From NCBI RefSeq assembly GCF_016545825.1, contig NC_052619.1, forward strand, positions 2,991,501 to 3,055,500: DNA of 64,000 nucleotides, written 5' to 3'. Origin of the DNA: Eucalyptus grandis (Eukaryota; Streptophyta; Magnoliopsida; Myrtales; Myrtaceae). Each line of letters begins with the position of its first letter. Position 1 is the first letter of the stretch. Positions 35,300 to 46,234 of the stretch are shown here, piece after piece. The notes below the pieces were generated by a model that did not search any database, was not told the origin of the DNA, and saw nothing but the letters and a program-made list of their open reading frames with translations. The position numbers and the translations under genes are program-made.

Positions 35300-35984
35300 T
35301 ATCGAACACCTGAACTGTAGCTCGATTGAAGCCAAAGAAGGACCATCGAATCAAGACTTACCTGGACCGGATTGAGTAAATAGCACAAGAGGAAGGAGAG
35401 CCAACTCTCAGCACAGCAGCACAGCAAGAACACTAGTAGAATCGGACTCATACAAAGCGTAGAAGCAGAAGTCGAGTAGTTGGGAGAGCAAGAACTGAGA
35501 TAGAGACCACGAGGAAGGACGCCGCATGGAGGGTCAATAGCTCGACCCTATACGAGTTCAGCCTCCAAAGATGAGGCCATTCCATCGGCTGGATCCACCT
35601 CAGTCCGTAGAAGTTATCCCGACAAAGCAGACGCACGCACGTCCATATATGGTGGGTCTCGAAATGTAGAGCAACCTAGGACAAATCCTTTGGTGGGGAT
35701 GTAAAGGAAGGTAGTAGGAGTTCACCCACCAAAAATCAGCCCATACCCACTGTTGGAACACTCGGGAAACGAAGGAAACCAAAGAAAAACCAGATCCGAA
35801 ACTGGAGCAGGAACAGCCCTAAGGAAGAGGATAACTTTTGATGTAGACCAGATCTATCAAATCCCTCCGGTGGGGATGTAGAGGAAGGTGAGAGGGATCT
35901 TCCTCCACAAATCAGCCCATTCTGATGGCTAGATCTCTGGGAATTAGCATCACAAGGGACTCGCCTTTAGGTTGCCAAAGCTCA
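35300..35984 (-). other. 5' leader of the LINE
   Basis: Lies between the ORF1 start and the 5' target duplication. It contains a near-repeat: GGTGGGGATGTA followed by AGGAAGG and CCACCAAA occurs at 35690-35735 and again at 35871-35905. Repeated leader units are a common feature of LINE promoters. No ORF is supported. Confidence 0.5.
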
Positions 35985-36165
35985 TTCTAGTGCTTGTTTC
36001 TTATTTCTGTTTCAAATCTATTCTCATGAACAAAAAAAAATAGATTTTTTGTTGCTAGGAATAAAAGTTTTACCAAACGTGTTTTTATTTTTCTTTTCGT
36101 TTTTCGGAACAAAATAATATAAATTTTGTTTGGGGAACAGAAATTGTTTTTAGCAAACAGCCCTA

Positions 36166-37260
36166 GTTCATCCTCAAGAAGGTCTGTATCCTAGTTTTAC
36201 ATGCTAGTTCTGTGTCTGCAAAGTCTTCTCTTTTTAAAACTCTAACACAGAGTTTTTACGTTCAGTCAACCTCCAAACCTGTTTTGCAAGAAATGCCAGG
36301 TTGAATTTGTTAAGCTCTCGAAAGCCTAAGCCTCCATCATGTTTCTTTATCCAAGTGTACGGGGCCTACGGTGCAATAGAGTGACTCAAAATAATTCTGT
36401 TGACATAAGGAAAAATGTCTAGGTCCTAAATGAACGTAATGTGATTGATTTTTTTGTAAGTGTTGTTAACTATTGCTAAAATTTGGGAATCACAAAGAAT
36501 GTGCTTGATTTCTTTGTAAGTGTTGTTAACTGTTGATGGTAGATACAAATGCTTGAATTGTAATTTGTAGAACAGATTTCCCATCAAGCAAAAGAACATT
36601 AGTTTTTTTTTTTTTTTATTTTCTCACTTTATTTTATTTTATTTTATTTATTGTCCTATTCATTTTTACATAGCTGGAAATGATTGTCTCCGATCTCAAT
36701 ACCTTTACGTTTCTTGTCATTTTTGTTTCCCAATCAATTAAGGACCCTGCAATATTTTGTTGGTTCAAATCTGATTTATATCTCAAAATATTATTCATTG
36801 ACCTTTTCGGCGGATACAAATTCTTCGAGGCTTGCTCTTCTTTGCACCACTAGACATCTTCTCCTTATTGGCAGCGAGATTCTATTTCTCTGTCGTCGTT
36901 GGATGGTTGCAATGCTAAAGGGAGGTGTTTTCATCTTCCCCATTGCAACAATTTTGGTGGCGAACGAATTCCCCAGCATTGTTCCTCCTGTTGCCGTAAG
37001 TGAGCAATTCTAGATTTGGTTTCCACCAAAACGAACCAGGAAGATTTAGTAGTTGAGTGAATCCTTCTCTAAGGGCTGTTATCTGCTTACTAGAATTGGA
37101 GAACTTGCTTATCCTCCACTTCTGTAAAGCACTTGATCTGCGCCAAATTTGCTGGATAGGTTGCTGGACGTGAGGGCTCCTAAGTCCGCTAATGTTCCTG
37201 GGCTTTCCATCAGAAGTAGGAGAGAATCAAGAAGCGTTGAGCTATGATCTGATCCAAGGG
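36166..37260 (-). pseudogene. LINE remnant D, piece 2
   Basis: Same order and strand as remnant A: the GGLGF and WRL region at 36240-36330, then RT words up to about 36600, then the linker (ATIQRRQRNRISLP-like) near 36880 and the endonuclease end near 37150. A local duplication of AATGTGATTGATTTTTTTG and its flank is at 36438-36530. It is cut on the right by the Copia element at 37261. Confidence 0.68.
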
Positions 37261-37473
37261 TGAAAGAATTTGGGTAGAATGTAGTCGAATAGAAAAGATG
37301 GGAATTTTCACTTTGTATTCACTGCATATTCAATGTACACTTCGTCCCCGTATGTATATAATACAATGTGTGTACAAGAAAGGTAAGTAAATATTTTATA
37401 ATTGGAATTACAATTGGAATCCAATTGGATCCGATACTGAATGAGCTTGAGTGATGCTGTGTATCTTCCAACA
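37261..37473 (-). repeat. 3' LTR of the Copia element
   Basis: Differs from its partner by roughly five substitutions and a small indel near 37350. It starts TG and ends CA. High similarity of the pair indicates fairly recent insertion. Confidence 0.93.
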
Positions 37474-37485
37474 CTCCCCCTCAAG
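37474..37485 (-). promoter_or_regulatory. Polypurine tract of the Copia element
   Basis: Minus strand TTGAGGGGGAG sits directly before the 3' LTR. This is the typical plus-strand primer of plant Copia elements. Confidence 0.85.
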
Positions 37486-37630
37486 CTGGTGGCTTGTAGA
37501 TGTCCAAGACGTCTAGCTTGCTCAGAAGATACGCGTGCTGGCTTTGACATAAGGGCTTGGTGAATATGTCCGCTGGCTGTTCTTCTGTTCGGATCCCCAG
37601 TGTTTCGATTATCCCTTGTTGGATCTTCTC

Positions 37631-38548
37631 TCATGTAAAATGGCAATCTACTTCTATGTGTTTCGTTCTTTCATGGACTATCGGGTTTGAGGCAAGCTTC
37701 AGGGCTGCATTGTTATCACAAAACGATTTGGTTGGTCCTTCAAGCTGCACTCCAAGATCTCGAAGCAATCCACGTAACCACACTACTTCACATGTTGTCT
37801 TTGCCATAGCTCGATATTCTGCTTCTGTTGAGGATAACGAAACAGTCGGTTGCTTGTTCGTCTTCCATGAAAGTAAAGAATCCCCTAACTTGATACGAAA
37901 ACCTGTTATCGACCTTCTGCTCATCGGACATGTCATATAATCTGCATCACAGTATGCAGTCATCCTCATATCACATTTCTTGGAGAGAAGGATTCCAAGG
38001 CCTGGGCATTTCTTCAAATATTTTACCACTTTGAGTGTTGCATTCATGTGGGACTACTTTGGATTGTGCATGAACTGACTAAGTGTCTGCACGGCATAAC
38101 TGATGTCCGGCCTAGTCATGGTTAAATAAATAAGTTTCCCAACAAGTTTTTGATAACTCATTGGATCTCTCAGTATAGGATTAGCTTCTTGAGAGACTCC
38201 AGTATCATACTCTGCCGTGGTCAACTTGATATTCTGCTCGATTGGAATTACAGCTGGCCTACACCCTGACAATCCAGCTTCTGATATGATTTCCAAGGCG
38301 AATTTTCTCTGGTTGAGAGATATTCCCTAGTCTGAACGAGCAATTTCTATTCCAAGGAAATACTTTGGCGACCCTAGATCTTTTATATGAAAAGTGGAGT
38401 GCAAGTATTGCTTGAAACTATTGACAACTGCCTCATCATTTCCCTTTGTTTTTTGAATTTGGCCCAAAATAATTAGGCCCATAACTGCTCGGCCCGTATG
38501 AATTTGATCCGTAATTCTTCGAAGCAGGCCCAAAAGAGTTAGGCCCAT
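37631..38548 (-). pseudogene. Copia pol remnant: end of RT and RNase H
   Basis: Pieces, in order: YFLGIEIARSD (RT end) up to 38327; then SYQKLVGKLIYLTMTRPDIS and QTLSQFMHNP at 38296-38054; then RNase H at 38047-37631 with YCDADY, CPMSRRSITGF, SLSSTEAEYRAM, CDNNAALKLA and RTKHIEVDCHF. These are standard Copia (RVT_2 and RNase H) motifs. Two frame interruptions separate the pieces. The upstream RT catalytic YVDD region is deleted, with the junction to gag sequence near 38450. Confidence 0.88.
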
Positions 38549-39847
38549 GCTGAGTCAGCCCGTAAGGCTTCGAAAATTCCCCGCCGTTGGATCCTTTAAT
38601 GAGGAGTCCATCTCCACCGTCCAGATCTCCATAGTTCCGCGCCCCCTTTGAACCGTCCGATCGTTGCATGCGATCGTGGCTGTCCGTTGCGGTCCCTTTA
38701 AAGGGCTTGTGTTCTGCGAACCCTAGAGTCGCTTCGCATCTCCTTTCTAGGGTTCGCGAGCCCCTTTTTGCTCTTGCGGCGAGAGCTAGGGTTTCCGCCC
38801 CCTTTCCCTCCGTCAATGCAAGCCTCGGTTTTCTTCTTGCACAGCGAGTTGAAATATACGCCCGATTGAACGTGCAGGCTCCATCGCGAGGATTTGTGAC
38901 CTGAAATGGAGGTAAGAGTCATTAAGGATGAGTAGGAAACGAGTCGCCTTCTCTCTGTCTCTCATCTCCTTGTACTGTTGAAGAGTGGCTTCGGGTCCAT
39001 TGAGTTTTTCCTCTGCTGCCTCGAGCTCATTCCAGAGGGCTGACAGCTTGTTGAAGCACGTTGTCACCGACGTGTTTCCTTGCTTCAGTTCGGATAGGGC
39101 TTGGTGGAGCGAAAATTTTTTCGCCCGATCCAGTTTTCCGTACATTTCTTTTATATTATCCCAAAATATTTTGGAATCCTCTGTCAGAGGCAACCCAGCT
39201 ACTATTTCTGGGCTGACACAGTTGCCGATCCACGTTCTTACCAACTGGTTGCACTTTTTCCATTGTCGTGCTAATTTCTCCTCAGTTGGAACCGGGACGG
39301 TTCCGTCGATGAATCCCTCCTTATCCTTTGTTACGAGGGCTCGGCAGAATTCCCGTGCCCAATTTGAGTAATTTTCAGGTCCTGTGAGAGGGTGGTTGAT
39401 TAGCTGCAACTCGGGGCCGTCGATGTTGGAGACGTATAGCGCGTTGCCGGGTTCTGGGCGACCCATGGCAGCCGCAAAGGGAAAAGGTACGAATCCTGTT
39501 GGAAATCCTGGATTATTTGAGGACTGACCCATACTCGGACTTCCTGATCTGCCCATTTGCTCAAGGCCGATGGCTGAGCCTGCCCCAGTATCGGTTGGTA
39601 GGCCTCCATCGACCCGCACGCCTTGGTAGCCCGGCTGTGATGTACCTGGGTTTAGTCCCTGGATCCATGGGTAAGGCATCCATTGATAAGGATACCCCGA
39701 GAGAGGTAGTCCTAGATTAAACTGAGTCGGAATCTGTTGCCATGGCGTGTGGCTAGGCATGGAGGTGATAACGGATGGGTCTGGTGGTGCTGTGTTCCTT
39801 CCCGATTGGTCTTCGGTGGGCGAGGTAAGTTCTTGTGGGTCTATCAT
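38436..39847 (-). pseudogene. Copia gag
   Basis: The 344-residue ORF (39847-38813) has the plant Copia gag core: LINHPLTGPENYSNWAREF, FIDGTVPVP, RTWIGNCVSPEI, IFWDNIKEMYG and FSLHQALSELKQGNTSVTTC. A frame change at about 38815 leads into a tail with TEGKGAETLALAAR. It ends in a low-complexity G/P/N/S stretch (38570-38450) made of repeated GGCCCAA-like words. No CCHC knuckle is readable. Gag forms the particle; this copy probably cannot. Confidence 0.85.
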
Positions 39848-40005
39848 GATGAAGTCTGTTCTGCAGCGATTTTATTCTACAGATTGGATATAGAAAGGAA
39901 TTCCTTCCAGATGTTGCTCTGTTTTGCGAATGTCGCAGTAACAAGAACATAAAAGAATTGGAAGGCAATTCGATCAACAATGCGGAAGCTAGATTGGGAT
40001 CAGAA

Positions 40006-40017
40006 GCTCTGATACCA
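40006..40017 (-). promoter_or_regulatory. Primer-binding site of the Copia element
   Basis: Minus strand TGGTATCAGAGC abuts the 5' LTR. It is the classic Copia site complementary to initiator Met-tRNA. Confidence 0.92.
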
Positions 40018-40227
40018 TGAAAGAATTTGGGTAGAATGTAGTCGAATAGAAAAGATGGGAATTTTCACTTTGTATTCGCTGCATATTCAATGTACACTGT
40101 CCTGTATGTATATAATACAATGTGTGTACAAGAAAGGTAAGTAAATATTTTATAATTGGAATTACAATTGGAATCCAATTGGATCCGATACTGAATGATC
40201 TTGAGTGATGTCGTGTATCTTCCAACA
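40018..40227 (-). repeat. 5' LTR of the Copia element
   Basis: Partner of the LTR at 37261. A GTATGTATATAATACAATG stretch near 40103 includes a TATA-like core (TATATA) that may serve as promoter. Confidence 0.92.
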
Positions 40228-40870
40228 AAGGGGTTGTAGGACCGAAGCTTCAGTTGCTGGGTATGGGACATTCCATTCTACTGTTGCAAGAACTTCATCA
40301 AGTTTTTGACTTGCAACTTCCTGAGGATCACGGTGGTTTTACGAAAGTGAATCCATGTCCTTTTATATCAGTATCCATCAAATCACAACCAATCTTTTAC
40401 ATCACAAAACGCGTTCACTCTACTCTAGTCTACACCCTCACGTCCATCTTTTTCTTGCGGAATTGAAACCTCATTAGAATCATTAATACAAACCCATTGT
40501 AGATGATTGACTTGATTTATTTGATGCAATTGGTTGTGGAACATATACTTTGTTCAAGGGTAGCACGTGGTGCGTAAACAAAACTCTGACTTGACTAGTA
40601 AGTTGCAGACCGTGTCAAATGGTGTGGACTCTGCCAATTAATTTGGACAGTACCATTAAGAGAGATAGACCAACTGAAAGAGCTGATAGTTCTCAGTTCT
40701 TGGGTCGTGACAATTTCGAAGTGCAACCTCCGTATCTCAGTCCCTGCTTTGTCTGTCAAAAAGATCGGGCTGGGCCTTTCAGGGACCTTGAGGTCCAAAA
40801 GTTAATGGACTGTCACGAGCTAGGCACGTAGCTATGTCTGACGTCTCGTTTTCCTGCACGTCCGATGTTC
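40228..40870 (-). pseudogene. LINE remnant D, piece 3 (endonuclease part)
   Basis: Continues remnant D beyond the Copia insertion. The minus strand shows an SDSNEVSIPQEKDGREG-like stretch near 40470, VYAPP-type and WNGTVQINWQSP-like words at 40690-40620, and LHFEIVTTQE near 40730. Collinear with 8663-9280. Decayed. Confidence 0.62.
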
Positions 40871-42938
40871 TTGGCAAATCCGCAGTTTTGTCTGCCACTC
40901 CACGCAAAACCATCCCTTGGAGAAGAGACACGTAGCTTATTTTGTCTTTAAGTTCTCTCTCGTAACCCTAGCACCAGGGGAGGGAAAAACTTTTTGGGAA
41001 TCGGGACCAGACACAAGGGATAAAAAAACCGGGAACCGGACCAATTTTTAAGGTCGGCCCGGTTCACAACTTAGGCAAGTTTAATTATCTCTTCAATTTC
41101 AGCTTTTTGCCTTATTATAATAATTTGTTTCGATGCGTTTTTTACGTTGTTTCACTCCACGTAGTGGTTTATATTTGACTGAGGATCAAGATATACACTT
41201 AATATTCATTAATATTGCTCTCCATTGTTAACCATCTAAGCTCTTGAGTCAATTTAGTGTAAGTGTTAGAAGACATGAGAATTCAAGATAGATTCACCAG
41301 AATGCCAGGTCGGTTTGGTCTCAGATTGAAAGGTTTGATTCAAAAAAGCATTGCTGTTGCTCATGCGATTGCAAAATATTTCATCTTTTACCTTAAAAAG
41401 GAGTGACTAAATGCTCATTGTTTGTCAAATGGTCAAAAACAATTAAACAGTCTCGTTAGTATAATGGAGAAAAAAAATATGAACCTTTGCATGGAGAAGT
41501 AATTAAAGGCTAACAATTTTTTAGTTCATAAGTTTGGCTCAGTTCGTGAAAATTTAAACTAAAATTAAATATGATTTATCAAATTCTATTCCTTGCATTC
41601 TTCAAAAGCATAACCGGACCTAATCGAATAGAGAAGTTGTGGGAATTCCTAATTGGTATACAACCAAGACAAAAAAAAAAAAAAAAAAATTGTCCAAAAA
41701 ATCATAAACCTATTGTATAACGACCAATTCAATTCTAAAATTTTCAATTATACTTGGTTAATCTTAAACATTTTTTATGATTTGCTAATTTAGTCTCTCG
41801 ATTAATTTTAACTAGAAAATTGTTATCGTTATCATTGGCCGTTTTACATGACACGGTCGACACTGATGTTGGCAATTTTCATAATTTTTAAACTTTTTAA
41901 TCATCTAAGTTTTTATTGTATTTGTTCTTTTTCTTTTTTAACATTGTAAGGCTAATGGCCTTGCGGCGGGGGCCATTGGGCCTACAAGCCCTTGCTCAGA
42001 TCTAGCCCTTGCTTGAATTTGGCCCTCGTTAGATAGGCCCATGCTGGCCTTAGGTGAGGGGGTCACCAGCCTTGGCTAGTGGCTGGTGGCCCCATGCTTT
42101 GGCCCTACAAGTATAAAAAGAAAAAGAAAGAAAATAAATAAAAATTTAGAAAATTAATAAAAGTTGTCTACTTAAGCGATTTTCAATTAAAATTGATTGG
42201 AATGACTAAATTGGTAAATCATCAAAAAGTTTAGGAACAAATTAGTACAATTGAAAAGTTATTTCTTATTTTGTTCATGGTGAAAATTTGAATACGTGTG
42301 GCTTACATAATATATATCATTAATCTAGAAAATATTTCTATTATGGGAAAAATACATTGCATTCACCTAAGTTTTCCTATTTAGAATTGCATACCTTAGA
42401 ATCTTATAATAATTAGGAAATTACTTAATTAAGATTAAGATTTTATGCAAATTATTTCCTAATTTAAATTAGGTCATCATTTTGATTCAGGACTAATTCT
42501 ATGTTAACTCACAAAGAAAATCTAAAAAATATTGCATGCATATCTTGTGACACCACTATCCTCCGTCAGGATTTGTCAAATATTCCTGTGAAATTCTTGA
42601 AATGAATGACACCTGGCAATATCTCAATTGACTTGATAAGTCCACATGAAAATCAATATTAGCTTAGGATAATGAGTGTATTGCTTTGGGGTTTTTGGTG
42701 ACCCAAAAATAAGTTTTGAGTAAATTTGTCAGGTTTATCAGTTTAGGTTTTTTTGTGATATTAACTCTTTTTATAATATCCATGTCATATATTGCATATC
42801 ATTTAACAAATCACTTAACTAGAAATTTTTTGATAGAAAGCATATAATATAGATAAATATCATTGATAATTGCATCTCATACATTTCATATAGTTAAATT
42901 TTCATAGAAAGAAAAACCCAAAATAATTAACTAACATT
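40871..42938. repeat. Long duplicated segment, copy D
   Basis: Partner of 9251-11297 (see landmarks there). It includes the TIR element at about 41690-42260, at the same relative place as 10105-10675. No gene is supported. Confidence 0.75.
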
Positions 42939-43727
42939 GTATGTCGAAATCATATTTAGGGCATGCCTGCATTGTTTGGTCTTTAGTTAAGATTTTAAAG
43001 AATAACTCATGCATTGGACATAACGGAGGTTAGCTTTCAATTTGCTTAGGGAATTATGCATTTCTGTCTCTCCTAGCAATTTATTTATCACTTTAATTAT
43101 TGAGTGTTAAATATTTGTTTACACACCAATATGATTACCTCTCATATGTTAATGGTTTAGGATTAAAATTAGCTAAGACTACTTGCCAAAAAAAAAAAAT
43201 TGAAATAAAGAGAAAATGTGTTAGAAATGCATTGGATTTATCTAGTGTATCAAATCTCCGTATCCATGAAATCTTTGATTTGCAAAGTAAAATGTTCTTT
43301 CACATTTTACTTGGATTTCTAATCAACTTATAATAGATTGGGGGTGACTCCTAATTGAATTAAATTGCATATTTAGTTTATTAAATTAAAAACTCCAAAA
43401 TTATGATTGGTAGGACTAGCTTTCCTTGGTCATTCAATGTTGAGAAGGTCGCAAAAGGTCGTATTGTCATGATTAGGCGAGCTTATAAATTCAAACATCT
43501 CAACTTTATCACATTAATCCTAAACAATGAGCTGACTACAAGATAGGGAAATGTGTTCATATTAATGACAACATCTTCTGATGTATAGATTTGATTAGTT
43601 GAAGGATAGAGACATCGATATTCTTATTTTGTTTAGGTAGTCGCTAAGATAAAAAAAGCACATCTAACCAAAAACTATATATATATATATATGGTTTTTC
43701 CTTCTCGCTACTCTTAAAAGTACTTGT
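42939..43727. other. Unique AT-rich DNA between block D and the retrotransposon cluster
   Basis: Homology to block A stops at about 42938. A short (AT)n run is at 43677-43692. The plus-strand ORF at 43100-43333 shows no family features. Nothing else is seen. Confidence 0.5.
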
Positions 43728-44215
43728 CTAACCAAACGAAGTAGTCCCTTGTTGAATTGCAAGGGATCTTTTATTTTTCAACTGACTCTCAAGACTTTGC
43801 GGTGGCAAAATCAAATTAGAGAGGGTTGGCATAGGATACTGCAACGTGGAGGTAGTTAATGAATCATATGAATCACCTAGGCTGTTCAAAACAAATAGAC
43901 CCTTCTTTTTTTCCTCAATGGGGCATCCAAATAGCAAATAATTCATTATAACATGTTTTAAAAGTGCCAAGATACTCTTAGAGATGAAAAATCACCATTC
44001 TAATATCTTTTGATTTGTAAAAAAAAATTTGAAAAACATTACATTCTCCGGATACCTTGGCAAAAATGCTTTGCAATGCTCATCACACCTCAATAGAAGG
44101 CTCTATTTCTACTACTTGAGCAAGAACTTCCTTAAAGAGCGTAGTTATGATCCATCCCTGCAAAAGGCGATATGACCTTCTCCATGCTAAAAACTCTGGA
44201 TTTGTCACTTCCTCC
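43728..44215 (-). pseudogene. Copia gag remnant, part 2 (split by the Gypsy element)
   Basis: On the minus strand, right after the Gypsy target site, come EEVTNPEFLAWRRS, WIITTLFKEVLAQVVEIEPS and ALQSIFAKVSGE in one frame, with stops. FVLNSLGDSYDSLTT and PTLSNLI follow. This is the order of Copia gag (UBN2/Retrotran_gag_2). Its upstream part continues at 62341-62520. It is a decayed fragment without LTRs in view. Confidence 0.75.
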
Positions 44216-44811
44216 TGTTGCGACCTCTTTTTTTCGGCGCCCGCAATCAGGTGCGGGCGCCGGTAGAGGCTAATGGCTCGGCTGAATTTAATTATGCTTG
44301 GACTCTCCCAAGTCCACCAATTTGCGGCTTAATAGTTCAAATTTTTAATCTGTGAGTTAATTTTTAAAACAGAGTCGCCACTAATCGATTTGGGGTGGGT
44401 CGATTAGAAACCCAAGTGAAGTATCGGGAGAAATACTCACTCCCGCGCAACTAGAGAAATTAGGATCGGGGACTTGATTACACTAGTTAATCACTAATGC
44501 CATTTCGGTATCTAATCTTATTTAAACCCCGAGGCTTTTTGGTTTTTTGAGGGATTTTCCATGCATTTGTGGGGAGGAAAAACATTTTTGGGTCTTTTCT
44601 ATTTTTTGGACATAAAATGGATTTTTGGATTTTTGGGTATTTTTTAGAAAATACAAGTCTTTTTGGCTTTTTATGAATTTTTTTGGCTTTTTTTGGATTT
44701 TTGGCATTTTTTTTGGAAAATATGAAATATTTCTGATTTTTTTTTCGAAAATAAATATTTTTTAATATTTTTTGGAAAATAAATTATTTTTCATCTTTTC
44801 TTGATTTTTTT

Positions 44812-45645
44812 GGAAAATAAAATATTTTTACTATTTTTAATATTTTTCGAAAATAAATCATTTTTTTATCATTTTTTGATTTTTTAAAAATAAATTATTT
44901 ACTTATTTTTATTTATTAAAAAATTATTTTAAATAATAAAAACCAACCAAGGTCGGATCCACGGGTTGTGTCCGACCCGAGCCACCAAAACGCAATGCGG
45001 GCCCAACTTTTTTTTTTCTTTTCTTTAAAACGACGTCGCGGCCGGGCGCTTGGGGATGCCGGCCCGACCCGATGACCCGACCTCGACAACCCAATCTCCC
45101 GCGAAACCCTACCCGACTCAACTCCGGCCACGACCCGTCTTCTAGTCGCCCCAAAATCGCGAACCCTACCCGATTTTTTTGAGACCGGATCTACTTCGTG
45201 ACCCGGAAAATCGCAAACCGTAGGGTTTGGAAAATAAAATATTTTTACTATTTTTAATATTTTTCGAAAATAAATCATTTTTATCATTTTTTGATTTTTT
45301 TAAAATAAATTATTTACTTATTTTTATTTATTAAAAAATTATTTTAAATAATAAAAACCGACCAAGGTCGGATCCACGGGTTGTGTCCGACCCGAGCCAT
45401 CAAAACGCCCAGCGGGCCCAACTTTTATTTTCTTTTCTTTTCTTTAAAACGACATCGCGGCCGGGCGCTTGGGGATGCTCGGCCCGACCCGATGACCCGA
45501 CCTCGACAACCCAATCTCCCGCGAAACCCTACCCGACTCAACTCCGGCTCATGACCCGTCTTCTAGTCGCCCCAAAATCGCGAACCCTACCCGATTTTCG
45601 AGACCGGATCTACTTCGTGATCTGGAAAATCGCAAACCGTAGGGT
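44812..45645. repeat. 417-bp tandem duplication inside the 3' LTR
   Basis: The word GGAAAATAAAATATTTTTAC starts at 44812 and again at 45229, and both units run through GGTCGGATCCACGGGTTGTG to CGCAAACCGTAGGGTTTG. The 5' LTR has only one unit, so the duplication arose after insertion or in template switching. Confidence 0.88.
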
Positions 45646-46226
45646 TTGCGAATCTGCGGCGCCGAAGGGAGGAACAGAGGCGTTATGGCAACGACGACGG
45701 TGACGACGGTTACGGCGGCTACGATGACAGCGATCACGGCGGTGACGATGGCTAGGTCACAAAAACGAAGATTGAGATGAATAGCAAAGGCGACGGCAGC
45801 GGCTTCTCACCTTTCTTCGAACAGGAATGGTGACGGACAGCCTCCCACTTGGCGGTGACGATCGAGGCGTGGCAAGGGTTTTTGGAGAAGTAACGGTGAC
45901 GACGATGACGGCGGCGATGGCATCAGGACGGTGGCACGGTGTCAGCGCCGTGGAGGGGCTTGGTCACCCCAGATCTGAGGCGCAGATCTCGGCCGGACCT
46001 TCCTCAGCCTTGGTTTTCTCTCACTCCGGCCAGATCCAAGCCTCCATCGGCCAGATCTGACCCTCTCGAACTCGCTTGTCGCCGACCTTCCTCGAAGTCT
46101 CTCGGTGGAGGGTGGGCTGAGCTCGCAACTCGAGTTCTCCCCTGTGCTCGCCCTTCGATCTTTCCCGATGTCTCTCAGTGAAAGATCTCCGAGCTCGCCA
46201 CGCCTCCGATGGTGCTTGCGGCTGCC

Positions 46227-46234
46227 TATTTATA
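46227..46234 (-). promoter_or_regulatory. TATA box of the 3' LTR
   Basis: Minus strand CGCCTATAAATAGGC, a palindrome-framed TATAAATA, conserved in both LTRs. In this LTR it would drive transcription outward into 44 kb and below. Confidence 0.65.

Larger units (their letters stand above)
29559..35999 (-). mobile_element. Full-length L1-like LINE with 15-bp target duplication
   Basis: The 15-mer TTCTAGTGCTTGTTT occurs at both borders (29559-29573 and 35985-35999). A T run of about 21 bases at 29571-29591 is the poly-A tail of a minus-strand insertion. The order from the 5' end is: leader (about 35300-35984), ORF1 (DUF4283-type), and ORF2 with endonuclease, RT and a zf-RVT-like end. All coding parts are broken by stops and frameshifts. 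The LINE lies in the TIR element at 28713, so it is the younger insertion. It belongs to a different LINE lineage from the remnants in the DUF247 blocks. Confidence 0.88.
28713..36163. mobile_element. TTTGGTA-end TIR element split by a LINE
   Basis: The left end GGGCGTGTTTGGTAACC and the right end, read on the minus strand as GGGCTGTTTGCTAAAAAC, match the ends of the element at 20760. CTA precedes the left end (28710-28712), and CTA or TA follows the right end near 36163. Without the LINE it would be about 1.0 kb. It has the same layout as its relative: terminal AT-rich words with TTGTTCTNGGAACAA character, then a GC-rich core (28950-29460) of AGGCTCGGCCTC-like words. A (GAA)n-like run is at 29460-29510. 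No transposase is seen. Confidence 0.65.
37261..40227 (-). mobile_element. Internally deleted Copia LTR retrotransposon
   Basis: Two LTRs of 213 and 210 bases begin TGAAAGAATTTGGG and end CTTCCAACA, and they are flanked by AAGGG on both sides (37256-37260 and 40228-40232). In minus orientation a Met-tRNA type primer site directly follows the 5' LTR and a polypurine tract directly precedes the 3' LTR. Inside are gag, then directly the end of RT and RNase H. Protease, integrase and most of RT are gone, so it could only move with help from another copy. The uninterrupted target is seen at 8650-8670. Confidence 0.93.

Noticed and set aside
45660..45790. GACGG/GGCGG triplet runs as a coding repeat
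   Set aside because: They are present in both LTRs, in variable frames, and fit simple-sequence expansion in the LTR.
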